The notes beneath the pieces were generated by a model, which was not told where the DNA came from, did not search any database, and saw only the letters and a list, made by a program, of their open reading frames with translations. Of a stretch of 64,000 nucleotides of DNA, positions 34,587 to 43,493 are shown piece after piece (positions within the stretch are counted from its first letter, which is position 1; the number at the start of each line of letters is the position of its first letter). The stretch covers positions 62,001 through 126,000 of the forward strand of contig DASRBI010000017.1 in the NCBI GenBank assembly GCA_035685165.1. Reading direction: 5' to 3'. The translations under genes and the position numbers were made by a program. The DNA comes from DATFDN01 sp035685165. Lineage in GTDB: Bacteria > Pseudomonadota > Alphaproteobacteria > Acetobacterales > Acetobacteraceae.

Positions 34587-35024
34587 ATGCCGCACTCGCA
34601 CGCGGCTGAGCGCCGCGCACCGCCGCGTAATCCGGGGGCCGAGGCCGGCATCGACGAGGCGCTGGTGCGCCGGGTCGTAACCGATTTTTATGCCCGCGTG
34701 CGCCGCGACCCGCTGCTCGGCCCGATCTTTGAGCAGGCGGTGGAAGACTGGCCCGCGCATCTCGACCGGCTGACCGATTTCTGGTCATCGCTGACGCTCA
34801 TGAGCGGGCGCTACAAGGGCAACCCGTTCGAGGCGCATCTTGAGTTGCCGAAGCTTGAGCCCGAGCATTTCCGCACCTGGCTTGGGCTGTTCGACTCGAC
34901 CGTGAACGACCTCTGCACGAAGGAGCAGGCCGAAATCTTTTGCACTCGCGCGCGGCGCGTGGCCGACAGCCTGAGCATGGGGCTCGCGATCCGCCGCGGC
35001 GCGCCGCCGCCGCCGAGGAGATGA
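34587..35024 (+). CDS. group III truncated haemoglobin
   Basis: A 145-residue haem protein of the 2-on-2 globin group III type. The DFYARVRRDPLLGPIFEQ segment, the DFWSSLTLMSGRYKGNPFEAHLELPKLEPEHFRTWLGLF stretch with the proximal histidine, and the C-terminal helix are diagnostic. Such proteins bind O2 and NO tightly and are linked to NO detoxification or microaerobic respiration. The first 20 or so residues are unstructured. Its stop overlaps or adjoins the start of the bd-oxidase subunit I gene, which suggests a shared role in low-oxygen or NO-stressed respiration. Confidence 0.9.
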   Translation: MPHSHAAERRAPPRNPGAEAGIDEALVRRVVTDFYARVRRDPLLGPIFEQAVEDWPAHLDRLTDFWSSLTLMSGRYKGNPFEAHLELPKLEPEHFRTWLGLFDSTVNDLCTKEQAEIFCTRARRVADSLSMGLAIRRGAPPPPRR

Positions 35025-35026
35025 GG

Positions 35027-36406
35027 ATGCACCTCGACCCGCTCATTCTGTCGCGGCTGCAATGGGCGTGGGTGGTTTCGTGGCATATCCTGCTGCCGTC
35101 CTTCACTGTCGGGCTGGCCTCCTACATCGCTGTGCTGGAGGGGCTCTATTTCTTCACCGGCCGCGAGCTCTGGTACCGGCTGTCGCGATTCTGGACCCGC
35201 ATCTTCGCGGTTTCCTTCGGGATGGGGGTGGTGTCGGGGATCGTGATGCCCTTCCAGTTCGGGACCAATTGGTCGCGCTTCTCCGATGCCACGGCCAACG
35301 TGATCTCGCCGATGCTGGGCTACGAGGGACTGATGGCCTTCTTCCTGGAGGCGTCGTTCCTCGGCGTATTGCTGTTCGGCCGCAAGCTCGTGCCCGCCTG
35401 GGCGCATTTCTTCGCCGCGCTGATGGTGGCGGGCGGCACGCTGCTTTCAGCGTTTTGGATCCTGACGGTCAATAGCTGGATGCAGACGCCGACCGGCTAT
35501 CAGCTCGCCGAGGGGCGGTTCTTTCCGCGCGACTGGGCGGAGATCATTTTCAGCCCCTCGCTGCCCTATCGCTTCGTGCACAACACGCTCGCCTTCTACA
35601 TAACCACAGCCTTCGTGGTCATGGGCGTCGGCGCCTATCTGATCCGGCGCGGCGCATTCCTGGAAGAGGGGCGGATGATGATCAAGATGGCGCTCGGATT
35701 GCTGATCATCATCGTGCCATTGCAGGGGCTCGCCGGCGATCAGCATGGACTCAACACCCGCGAATATCAGCCCGCCAAGCTCGCCGCCATCGAGGGCGAT
35801 TGGCAAACCACGTCGCCGACGCCGCTCATCCTGTTCGCGATCCCTGATCAGGCGGCGGCGCGCAATCTGGCGGAGCTTTCCATCCCGCATCTCGGCAGCC
35901 TGATCCTGACCCACACATGGGACGGCGCGGTGCAGGGGCTCACCGCGTTTCCGCCGCAGGACCGCCCGCCCGTGTTCCCGGTGTTCTGGGCCTTTCGCGT
36001 CATGGTGGGCTTCTGGCTGATCATGCTGGTAACGGTTCTATGGGGCTGGATGCTGCGGCTGCGCGGGCGCGTGTTCGAATCGGCAGCCTATCTCCGTTTC
36101 TGCCAGTTCGTCGCTCCAATCGGTTTCCTCACCGTGCTGGCGGGCTGGACGGTGACCGAGGTGGGTCGCCAGCCCTGGACGGTGTTTGGGCTGCTGCGCA
36201 CCGCCGATTCGGTCACGCCCTCGCTCAGCGGCGGTGACGTGCTCGTCTCGCTGCTCTGCTACATGGCGGTTTACCTCGTCATGTTTCCGACCGGGATCGC
36301 CATGATGATCGGTCTGGTGCGCCAGGGGCCGAGCGATTCCGCGCTCGAGCCGCACGTGGTCGAGGGGCAGCAGCCGGAAGGCCCCGTCCGTCACGTGATC
36401 GAGTAG
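35027..36406 (+). CDS. cioA: cytochrome bd-type quinol oxidase subunit I (cyanide-insensitive type)
   Basis: A 459-residue inner-membrane subunit carrying the haems of a bd-type terminal oxidase. The N-terminal haem ligand is H20 (WHILLPSFTVG). GDQHGLNTREYQPAKLAAIEG is the quinol-oxidation region, and GRQPW lies in EVGRQPWTVFGLLRT. The Q-loop is short, and the overall length fits the CIO/bd-II-like subfamily better than E. coli CydA. I chose the second ATG, because GAGGAG then sits six bases upstream; the first ATG overlaps the globin stop. Confidence 0.92.
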   Translation: MHLDPLILSRLQWAWVVSWHILLPSFTVGLASYIAVLEGLYFFTGRELWYRLSRFWTRIFAVSFGMGVVSGIVMPFQFGTNWSRFSDATANVISPMLGYEGLMAFFLEASFLGVLLFGRKLVPAWAHFFAALMVAGGTLLSAFWILTVNSWMQTPTGYQLAEGRFFPRDWAEIIFSPSLPYRFVHNTLAFYITTAFVVMGVGAYLIRRGAFLEEGRMMIKMALGLLIIIVPLQGLAGDQHGLNTREYQPAKLAAIEGDWQTTSPTPLILFAIPDQAAARNLAELSIPHLGSLILTHTWDGAVQGLTAFPPQDRPPVFPVFWAFRVMVGFWLIMLVTVLWGWMLRLRGRVFESAAYLRFCQFVAPIGFLTVLAGWTVTEVGRQPWTVFGLLRTADSVTPSLSGGDVLVSLLCYMAVYLVMFPTGIAMMIGLVRQGPSDSALEPHVVEGQQPEGPVRHVIE

Positions 36407-36411
36407 CGCCG

Positions 36412-37431
36412 ATGCCGGGCCTCACCATCGACCTGCTGCCGATCTGGACCTTCATCATCGGCCTCGGCGTGTTCTTCTACGTGTTGCTGGACGGCTTCGA
36501 TCTCGGCGTCGGCATCTTGTTCGGCTTCGCGCCCGACGAGCGCGCGCGCGCGCTGGTGATGAACTCGATCGCCCCGATCTGGGATGGCAACGAGACCTGG
36601 CTGATCCTGGGCGGCGTGGCGCTGCTTGCGGTATTCCCGCTCGCCTACGCGATCATCATCCCGGCGGTTTACTTCCCGCTTCTGATCATGCTGCTCGCCC
36701 TGACGTTCCGCGGCGTCGCATTCGAGTTCCGCTTCAAGAACCCACGCATCCGGCGCTTCTGGGAGCGCGGCTTTTGCGTCGGTTCCGGTGTCGCCGCCTT
36801 CGCGCAGGGCATGGTGCTCGGCACCTTCATTCAGGGCTACGAGGTGACGGATCGCGCGTATTCCGGCAGCGAGCTCGACTGGCTGCGCCCGTTCCCGATC
36901 GTAATCGGCATTGCGGTCATGTTCGGCTATGCGCTGCTTGGCGCCGGCTGGCTGATCCTGAAGACCGAGGGCGGATTGCAGGTCTGGGCGCGCAGGCTGG
37001 GCCGGCGCTCCTTCTGGGGTGTGCTGGCAGCCATCGCGATCGTCAGCGCCTGGACGCCGCTGATGCACCCGGAGATCGCGCGGCGCTGGTTCTCCACACC
37101 CAATATCTTCTTTCTTTGGCCGGTGCCGTTGTTCACCGTGCTGGTGGCCTGGATCGAGTGGCGCGCGCTGAGCGGCGAATTCACCGACCCGGTGCCGTTC
37201 ATCGGCGCGTTCGGGCTGTTCGTGGTTTCCTATACAGGCGTGATCGTGAGTCTCTGGCCGATGATCGTGCCATTTCATTACACGATCTGGGATGCTGCCT
37301 CTTCGTCCAGCACCCAAGCATTCCTGCTGCTAGGCACCCTGTTCTTTCTCCCGATCATCATCATGTACAGCGCCTGGTCATACTGGGTATTCCGGGGTAA
37401 GGTGCGGGGCGATATCGGTTATCACTCCTGA
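36412..37431 (+). CDS. cioB: cytochrome bd-type quinol oxidase subunit II
   Basis: A 339-residue membrane subunit of the bd-type oxidase with about eight helices. Signature stretches are FYVLLDGFDLGVGILFGF, SIAPIWDGNETWLILGG and the GNEVWL-like loop, followed by FRGVAFEFRFK. It starts five bases after cioA. No cydX-like small ORF or cydDC genes follow; the next gene converges from the other strand 45 bases away. Confidence 0.93.
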   Translation: MPGLTIDLLPIWTFIIGLGVFFYVLLDGFDLGVGILFGFAPDERARALVMNSIAPIWDGNETWLILGGVALLAVFPLAYAIIIPAVYFPLLIMLLALTFRGVAFEFRFKNPRIRRFWERGFCVGSGVAAFAQGMVLGTFIQGYEVTDRAYSGSELDWLRPFPIVIGIAVMFGYALLGAGWLILKTEGGLQVWARRLGRRSFWGVLAAIAIVSAWTPLMHPEIARRWFSTPNIFFLWPVPLFTVLVAWIEWRALSGEFTDPVPFIGAFGLFVVSYTGVIVSLWPMIVPFHYTIWDAASSSSTQAFLLLGTLFFLPIIIMYSAWSYWVFRGKVRGDIGYHS

Positions 37432-37476
37432 TCCCGCGCTTCTCTATCGAGGCGTTGGATGTATCTCGGTGACCGA

Positions 37477-38310
37477 CTACTCGGCGGCTGCCTTCCTTCT
37501 GACCGGTGGTCCCGAATGGACGATCCGCATCAGGACCACGATGATCGCGATCGTCGTAAGATAGATCACGAGCTGCGCACCGCTTGGCTCCGCCGTGTAG
37601 CCGACCAGCGTGTGAACAAGACGTCCGACGATGCTGTCGTCTGAGAGCAGCCACGACGTATTCCACACCGTTCTGGTCAACACCTCCAGGTAACCCGCTT
37701 GTTGTACGAAGGCGATGGCCTGAGATGCCAGCCCCGCGGCGAGCAGCGTGATCAGGCCCGACGTGACGGCGAACAGGTGGCGCGCCGGTATGGTCAACAG
37801 CCCGAAATACATGAGCGCCGTGACCCCAGCGCCAGCGAGCACGCCGAGCGCACCGCCTGCCATCATGCCGGACGAGGAGGTGCCCCCCGACGCTCCGATG
37901 CCATAAAGAAAGAGAACGACCTCTGAACCTTCGCGTAGCACGGCGACACCGCAAACGATGGAAAGCGCCGCGAGCGGCCGCTCTCCGGCCGCAACCGCAC
38001 TGCCGACTTGTCGCATTTCATGCGCCATCGCCCGGCCATGGCCAGCCATCCAGACATTGTGCCAAGTCAGCATGCCGACCGCGAGCGTGAGAATGCTCGC
38101 GTTGAAAAGCTCCTGGCCCGAGCCCGCGAATAGCGAGGCGATCTGGCCGGCAAACGCGGCGACGAGACCGGCACCCGCGACGCCGCCGATTACGCCGTAG
38201 GCAACCCAGACTCCCCGGCGCGCTACGCCCTTGGTCGCGGCGAGGATGATACCGACGATGAGTCCCGCCTCGATGACCTCACGAAAGACAATGACAAGCG
38301 TTGCCAACAT
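37477..38310 (-). CDS. efeU: FTR1-family iron permease
   Basis: A 277-residue inner-membrane permease for iron uptake with seven helices. The two REXXE iron-binding motifs are REVIE at 10-14 and REGSE at 126-130. The ATG at 38310 gives the standard N terminus (MLATLVIVFREV) and has GGTGGGAG upstream; a GTG at 38328 overlapping the cupredoxin stop is the alternative. It is the last gene of the iron operon, working with the cupredoxin and the DyP peroxidase encoded upstream. Confidence 0.92.
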   Translation of the reverse strand: MLATLVIVFREVIEAGLIVGIILAATKGVARRGVWVAYGVIGGVAGAGLVAAFAGQIASLFAGSGQELFNASILTLAVGMLTWHNVWMAGHGRAMAHEMRQVGSAVAAGERPLAALSIVCGVAVLREGSEVVLFLYGIGASGGTSSSGMMAGGALGVLAGAGVTALMYFGLLTIPARHLFAVTSGLITLLAAGLASQAIAFVQQAGYLEVLTRTVWNTSWLLSDDSIVGRLVHTLVGYTAEPSGAQLVIYLTTIAIIVVLMRIVHSGPPVRRKAAAE

Positions 38311-38324
38311 CAGCTCCCACCCCT

Positions 38325-38654
38325 TCACTCGGCAATGACGACGCCCTTGGCGGTGTCGGGATGATACTCACCCATGAACGGATAGTGCCCGGCTCCTAGC
38401 GGGCGCAGCCGCACCGTCCCAGTGCCGCCGCCGGCAATAACCTTCTCGACCTTGAGCGCTGAGGAATCGAATTCCTCGGCGGTCGAGTCCTCATTCTTGA
38501 TCGTCAGCATGGTTGGCTTTCCGATCGGCACGTGGATCTCGGAGGGTGTAAAGCGGTGATCCTTGATCGTTACATCGATATTGGTGGGACTTTCCGCGAA
38601 CGCCGAGCCGCTCAACGCAAGCATCAACGCAAGAATAAGGGTGCCGTATCGCAT
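38325..38654 (-). CDS. periplasmic cupredoxin-domain protein (EfeO-like)
   Basis: A 109-residue secreted protein with a clear signal peptide (MRYGTLILALMLALSGSAFA, cleavage near residue 20). The mature part matches the N-terminal cupredoxin domain of EfeO, with EEFDSSALKVEKVI and GEYHPDTAKGVVI. The peptidase-M75 domain of full EfeO is missing. It probably handles or oxidises iron for the FTR1 permease. GGAGG lies nine bases before the ATG. A 128-base gap without a recognisable gene separates it from the DyP gene upstream. Confidence 0.88.
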   Translation of the reverse strand: MRYGTLILALMLALSGSAFAESPTNIDVTIKDHRFTPSEIHVPIGKPTMLTIKNEDSTAEEFDSSALKVEKVIAGGGTGTVRLRPLGAGHYPFMGEYHPDTAKGVVIAE

Positions 38655-38782
38655 CGGAAGAGGCCTCCGGATAAGACTGTATGATGCAATGTCCCTGGTC
38701 GTGACCATCGCCATCGAGACTTTTTGTGATGCTCCAGCAGCAGAACGGCGCCGCATCTTTTGCCCACGCAAGGACGCAATCA

Positions 38783-40153
38783 TCACGTGGTCTCGAAAAG
38801 CTCTTGACCGATGAATTCGCCTTCTGAGGCGCCGTGAGGACACGCGAACAAGCCGCCCCCAACGTGCGTGACGAACTGGTTCATCATGTCGATCTTAGCC
38901 ATGCGCTCGAAGATCTTGATGAAGCCCGTCCGCGGATCGCGCTGATAGCACACGAAGAACAGGCCGGCGTCGTACTCGATGCCTTGCCGCCACGGAGGCC
39001 AGCGCTCTGCGGTGAAATTCACGCCGTCATTGTAGGAATATCCCCGCCGCAGTATCCGCGCTCCATCATTGGTCTCGGCGGCGGCGAGACGGACATGAGC
39101 GTTTTCGGGAGTGACCGGGTTGCCATCTTTGTCGGTCGCCTTGAAGTCAAAGGCATCGAACTCGTTCTTCTTGCCAAGCGGCGCTCCGGAATATTTGTGC
39201 CGGCCGACGGTCTGCTCCTGGAACGTCACCTTCATCCGGTCCCAGTGCTCGAGGGCGATGCGTATGCGCCGGGCGACGAGATAGCTGCCCCCACGCATCC
39301 AGTCCGGGCCTTCATTGCCGACCCAGACGAATTGATCCATCGCCCGGGGGTCGCTGACCGACAGATTGTTCGTTCCGTCTTTGAAGCCCATCAGATTGCG
39401 CGGGGTCTCCTTGCCGCCGAGACTCGGGAGGAAGCCGGTTTGCACCCAGCGGATTTGCGCTACTCCGTCGCCGAGCCGCGCGAGTTGCCGGACCGCATGG
39501 AACGCGATTTGTCCGTCATCCGCGCAGGCTTGGACCGAGATGTCACCGCCGGTATGCTGGTCGACCAGCTGATCGCCGACAAATCGCGGCAGATCGACAA
39601 GCGCCGCCGGCCGGCGTGCGGCCAAGCCGTAGCGGTCCTTCCCATCTTTGGTGAAGAGGCCGGCGCCGAAACCGAAGGTGATCGTCAGGCGCGCCGGCGG
39701 CAGGCCGAGCGCTTCGCCGGTATCGGCAGGCATGTCGCCGGGCTGCGGTGTTTCATAGTCGTCGCTGCCCGTCGGCTGCGCCGCGCCGGCAACAGCGACC
39801 GGCTTCAGCCCCGCGTCGAGCGGCTGTGCTGTCGCGCCTGTGGTCATCCTCGCGGCGGCAGCAGTCCACACTTGCAGAAGTCTTGCGACTTGCTCCCGCT
39901 TGGTGGCGACGAGATCGAACACCGCGAAATACGTATGGCTCTGCGGCGGCGTAATGATCCCGCTTTGGTGAGTGCCCCAGAATGGCTCGCTGAATCGCTC
40001 GTTGCGCACAGCGGGCACGTCGGGAACTGCTGCAACGGCGCTCGCGGCCGTAACAGCGCTAAAGCCGGCGCCGGCAGCGGCCGCGAGACTCGCCGCGCCT
40101 GTCAAAAAACCCCGGCGTGAGGCCCGAAGCTTGATCTCCTCCTCGGAGGTCAT
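38783..40153 (-). CDS. efeB: Tat-exported DyP-type peroxidase EfeB
   Basis: A 456-residue haem peroxidase of the EfeB/deferrochelatase type, exported folded by the Tat pathway (ASRRGFLTGAASLAAAA at 11-27). The DyP GXXDG-type motif is GFKDGT at 256-261 with its catalytic aspartate, and the proximal haem histidine is H353 in NAHVRLAAAE. In the Efe system it oxidises ferrous iron for FTR1 or recovers iron from haem. The start MTSEEE has the Tat motif at the right distance; the longer frame overlaps the upstream gene. Its ATG overlaps the NHL-like gene's stop (ATGA). Confidence 0.93.
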   Translation of the reverse strand: MTSEEEIKLRASRRGFLTGAASLAAAAGAGFSAVTAASAVAAVPDVPAVRNERFSEPFWGTHQSGIITPPQSHTYFAVFDLVATKREQVARLLQVWTAAAARMTTGATAQPLDAGLKPVAVAGAAQPTGSDDYETPQPGDMPADTGEALGLPPARLTITFGFGAGLFTKDGKDRYGLAARRPAALVDLPRFVGDQLVDQHTGGDISVQACADDGQIAFHAVRQLARLGDGVAQIRWVQTGFLPSLGGKETPRNLMGFKDGTNNLSVSDPRAMDQFVWVGNEGPDWMRGGSYLVARRIRIALEHWDRMKVTFQEQTVGRHKYSGAPLGKKNEFDAFDFKATDKDGNPVTPENAHVRLAAAETNDGARILRRGYSYNDGVNFTAERWPPWRQGIEYDAGLFFVCYQRDPRTGFIKIFERMAKIDMMNQFVTHVGGGLFACPHGASEGEFIGQELFETT

Positions 40154-41304
40154 CGTGCAGCCTCCATCAGGGTATTCACGTCGTCCTCCACGTAATAGAA
40201 TCCTTTGCCGTCCGGTGTCATTGCGATGCCGAACAAATCGCCGTTGCCGGGCGGGCTCTGGGCTTGGTTGTTGTCGATCCATTGTGCGTAGAGCTGCTGC
40301 CCGGTCGCCGGATCGACCTCGACGACCTGACCGTTTTTGGCATTGGTCACCAGCAGATGGCCGTTCGGCGCCATGCACATGGCCAGCGGCCGCTTGAGAA
40401 GGCCGTCTTTCGTCACCGTCCGCCCGGTTCCTGCACTCGTCGTGCGTGTCGTCGCTTCGGGGATGGCGACGATCTGATTACCCAACGCGTCGGAGACATA
40501 GAGCGTGTTGTCTCGGCCGAGCACGACTCCCGTCGGGCCGACGAGAAAGGCATCCCGATCGGCGCGTTGGCCGAAGCCGCTCGCGACAACCGTCTGATTC
40601 GTGATTTCGGGCGGCTTTCCCTCAGGGATGGACAGTTCGATCCGCAAGACCGTCGCCTTGTTGATCGTTACCGGATAACCGGTTTGAGGATCGCGCACCT
40701 CCGGGCCAGGCACATCGAAACCGGCCATGCTGATGAACAAGGTGGCGCTCGTCCCTTTGTCGACCACCGCCATGTTGCCCCACGGATCGTTGATGTTTGG
40801 GCCGGCCCAGGCAGCGACGAACTGCCCGTTCGGATCTAGGACGAGGAGGCAACCGGGGCCTTTTGTCTTGGTTGTCCCATCGGTGCTTGGCGTGCTGCCC
40901 ACGATCACCCAGCCGGTCTTAAGCATGGTCATGGCTGTCCCCAGACCGACGCCGCCGGGGCATTGAGGCAAGTGCTGTGGAAGATTCGCGAACAGCGTCG
41001 TTTTCTTAGTTGAGGGGTTGTAATCGACAATTGTGCCTCCCGTGCCCTGCAGATTCGAGACGTTGTTGAAGTTTGTCACCAGCACGTCGTCCTTCTGCAC
41101 TTTGCCAATTGAGACCGGCGCAATGACGATGGCATAAGGATTGAGATCGCCGTTATCGGCGACGGTGGACGTCCGCATGATGTGGCGATGGATGGTTTCG
41201 AGGAAACCTTGCGGTTCCGCGCCAAACGCAGCTCCAACCGTCAGCGCCGGCGCTGCAATCAGCGCAATCGCTGTCCATAAGATTCGCCGCAGGGAACTCG
41301 GCAT
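40150..41304 (-). CDS. secreted NHL/beta-propeller-like protein
   Basis: A 384-residue protein with a signal peptide (residues 1-33, ending VGAAFGAEPQG) followed by repeated strands typical of a beta-propeller. Examples are NGQFVAAWAGPNINDPWGNMAVVD, VVLGRDNTLYVSDALGNQIVAI and LLVTNAKNGQVVEVDPATG, which resemble NHL or SMP-30-like repeats. AAGGAG precedes the ATG. It lies between the porin and efeB, coupled to the latter. No catalytic residues can be assigned; it could bind a metal chelate or act as a scaffold in iron uptake, but that is inference from context only. Confidence 0.78.
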   Translation of the reverse strand: MPSSLRRILWTAIALIAAPALTVGAAFGAEPQGFLETIHRHIMRTSTVADNGDLNPYAIVIAPVSIGKVQKDDVLVTNFNNVSNLQGTGGTIVDYNPSTKKTTLFANLPQHLPQCPGGVGLGTAMTMLKTGWVIVGSTPSTDGTTKTKGPGCLLVLDPNGQFVAAWAGPNINDPWGNMAVVDKGTSATLFISMAGFDVPGPEVRDPQTGYPVTINKATVLRIELSIPEGKPPEITNQTVVASGFGQRADRDAFLVGPTGVVLGRDNTLYVSDALGNQIVAIPEATTRTTSAGTGRTVTKDGLLKRPLAMCMAPNGHLLVTNAKNGQVVEVDPATGQQLYAQWIDNNQAQSPPGNGDLFGIAMTPDGKGFYYVEDDVNTLMEAAR

Positions 41305-41490
41305 GGGCTCCTTCTTCCTTTGCGAACCCAGTTTGATCCCGCTAGGGTGATACAAATGAGCCGCAATCGCGCTATTACATAATTCCATTATCTCCGTCTC
41401 CGGTTCGCACTGCTTCACGTCAAAGCGAGCCGCTTGCTTCTCTGTCTTCGCGCTCTGCCAGATCCTGGTCGTCATACTCAAGGGTCCCCC

Positions 41491-43062
41491 TTAGAACAGG
41501 ATGTTGGTTCGCAAGCCCAACACGAGTTCGTTGCCGATTTTCCCGGAGCCATTCGTATTCGCGACGCCGCCGCCCGGGTTGAACACGTATTGAATGTCAG
41601 GTTGTAGCTGCCACCAGGGCGTTACCTGGTACTGATAAGTCACCTCGACGAAAGTCTCGCCGCTACGGATCGGGGTGAACGCGCCGGTGAAAAACGCAGT
41701 GTCGCGGTCCAAGGCGGATACACGCCCGCTCACATGAGCGTAGCCCATGCCGATGCCGAAAGTGTCGTCGTCGCGATGCAGGATCGGCTCGTGAAAAGTG
41801 ACGCCAGCGTTCAGACTAAAATTGATCAGGTTGCGATCGGAAAGCGGCGTACCCATAGGGCGAATAAACACATTTACCGTGCGATCGGGCTCGTTTGGAT
41901 CGACCCAAACCGTCTGATCCGCAACAGCATAGATACCCCAATCGCCGCGATGCATCATGGGAATTCCGCTGCTAGCGGGATTTGCGAGCGACAAGCCCGT
42001 GTTGTCGATTTGCTGATCGGCGAATGATTTTGTGTCGTACCAAAAGCCGAGTTTATAGGTGCGCCCGAGCGGCTCCGGTTGGTTCGCGTAAAGCATCGTA
42101 CCGAGCGACGGGTAGGTGTATTGCAGTTCGGCGATTGCGAGCGTGCCATTCCAGGGAAAAACTGTGCCCGACGCGTTCAGCCGTTGCGGATCGCCTGCGG
42201 CATCAGTATTCAGAGGGCTTCCGCTGAAGACGCCCGCAAGGACCGTCAGCGACTCAGTCGGCCGCTCGCGAAAGCGGATGCCGGGGGCGGACAGCGGATA
42301 GGCGGGACCGCCGCCGGGCAGATCGGCCGAGGGCAGCATCGGCCAGCCGAACATCGTGTTGACGAACAGCAGCGCGTTCTGACTGACCATCCATTCCTGG
42401 TCGAGGCTTTGCTGTCCGAACCTGACGTTGAAGCGGTCCTCGCTGCCGAACTTTTGCTGATACCACAGCTCCCAGAGGCGGGTCCCGCGATCCGCCTCGA
42501 TGCCGCTCGCGGTCTGCAACGTGGCGAGGTTGTCGGCGCTCAGATTGCGACCATGGATCTGCAGCGCGCTGGCGTTGAATGTGCCCCCGTACCACCCGAA
42601 GGCACGCTGCGTATCCATCTGCAGCACCATCTGGGTGAGACCGTCATAGTCGAAGCCCTGACGCGTTCCGCCCGTGACATTCCCAAGAACCTCACTCGTC
42701 TCCTGCAGAGCGATGGAGATTCCGTATTGGCTGAGCCAGGGCCGTAGGCCCCACATATCGCCAAGAAGGTATTCGCTCCGGGATATACCAGTGAGGAAGC
42801 CGAAAGGTCCTGTCGGGGCTGCGCCCGCTTGACCCGGCTCAAAATTGTCCGGGCTCGGAACCGAGACCGGCGGAGGTGCGGCGATCGCGAAGCCGATAGA
42901 GGCGCTGGCTAGCGCGAACGCCGCAAGCAAACCTGATGCTTTGCGCACCAAACCCGCCTTGGATGGAAGTGCGTTGGGCTTGGCGAACGCCGAGCTACGC
43001 AATTCCCACAGAAATCTCTCGACGAATTGATACCTATCAAAGTCCATCCAACGGACAGGCAT
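41491..43062 (-). CDS. OprB-family carbohydrate-type porin
   Basis: A 523-residue outer-membrane beta-barrel protein of the OprB family. A secretion signal lies unusually far in, at about residues 40-62 (KASGLLAAFALASASIGFAIAA), after a 39-residue N-terminal extension. The barrel shows alternating aromatic strands, family sequences such as LWELWYQQKFG and FNVRFGQQSLDQEWM, and a C-terminal phenylalanine (TNILF). The ATG at 43062 has AGGGGA upstream; translation from the ATG at 43047 would shorten the extension only slightly. It is first in the iron operon, downstream of two tandem operators. Confidence 0.88.
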   Translation of the reverse strand: MPVRWMDFDRYQFVERFLWELRSSAFAKPNALPSKAGLVRKASGLLAAFALASASIGFAIAAPPPVSVPSPDNFEPGQAGAAPTGPFGFLTGISRSEYLLGDMWGLRPWLSQYGISIALQETSEVLGNVTGGTRQGFDYDGLTQMVLQMDTQRAFGWYGGTFNASALQIHGRNLSADNLATLQTASGIEADRGTRLWELWYQQKFGSEDRFNVRFGQQSLDQEWMVSQNALLFVNTMFGWPMLPSADLPGGGPAYPLSAPGIRFRERPTESLTVLAGVFSGSPLNTDAAGDPQRLNASGTVFPWNGTLAIAELQYTYPSLGTMLYANQPEPLGRTYKLGFWYDTKSFADQQIDNTGLSLANPASSGIPMMHRGDWGIYAVADQTVWVDPNEPDRTVNVFIRPMGTPLSDRNLINFSLNAGVTFHEPILHRDDDTFGIGMGYAHVSGRVSALDRDTAFFTGAFTPIRSGETFVEVTYQYQVTPWWQLQPDIQYVFNPGGGVANTNGSGKIGNELVLGLRTNILF

Positions 43063-43109
43063 GAAGGATCCCCTGAGCTCTCCGCCTCCAACAGACCGGC
43101 GGGACGATA

Positions 43110-43126
43110 ATGCGACTCATTCGCAT
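43110..43126. promoter_or_regulatory. Fur-like operator, proximal copy
   Basis: ATGCGA, five bases, TCGCAT: a 17-base dyad about 50 bases upstream of the porin start. With the preceding GATA it reads GATAATGCGACTCATTCGCA, close to a Fur box. The regulator is inferred from the iron-uptake genes it precedes. Confidence 0.6.
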
Positions 43127-43136
43127 CTGCAATAGC

Positions 43137-43157
43137 AAATGCGAGGCACTCGCATTT
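43137..43157. promoter_or_regulatory. Fur-like operator, distal copy
   Basis: AAATGCGAG, GCA, CTCGCATTT: a perfect nine-base inverted repeat with the same ATGCGA-5-TCGCAT core as the proximal copy. The two cores start 29 bases apart, near three helical turns. This is strong evidence of a real paired operator. Confidence 0.65.
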
Positions 43158-43256
43158 AGCCTTTAGGTTATCCCCAACGGAGCCGCAGATGACGCTTATC
43201 GGGATACCGGAGAGCGAGCATTTACCCACCTTCCAGAGCTCGGCAGGCGAGGGAAG

Positions 43257-43472
43257 GTGCGCGCGTGGCTCTTCGCAGGCTCGGATCGTGGCGGCGAGCG
43301 CGCGGCTGCGATGTATTCGCTGATCGCCACGGCGAAGCTGAACGGCGTCGACCCGCGTGCCTGGCTGGCCGACGTGCTGGGATGCATCGCCGATCATCCG
43401 GCCGCGTGCCTGCACGAATTGCTGCCCTGGCACTGGTCCGCCCGCCGCGAGGGCCGTAGCCTAGCGGCATGA
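43257..43472 (+). pseudogene. IS66-family transposase, C-terminal fragment
   Basis: The last 70 or so residues of an IS66-type TnpC: WLFAGSDRGGERAAAMYSLI, TAKLNGVDPRAWLADVL, IADHPA and LLPWHW, ending LAA with a natural stop. The catalytic DDE part, roughly 450 residues, is missing. An inverted repeat (CACCTTCC at 43227-43234, GGAAGGTG at 43252-43259) adjoins the break. It marks the left edge of the degraded mobile region. Confidence 0.85.
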
Positions 43473-43493
43473 CCGCCGCCGCAATCGCGCACC

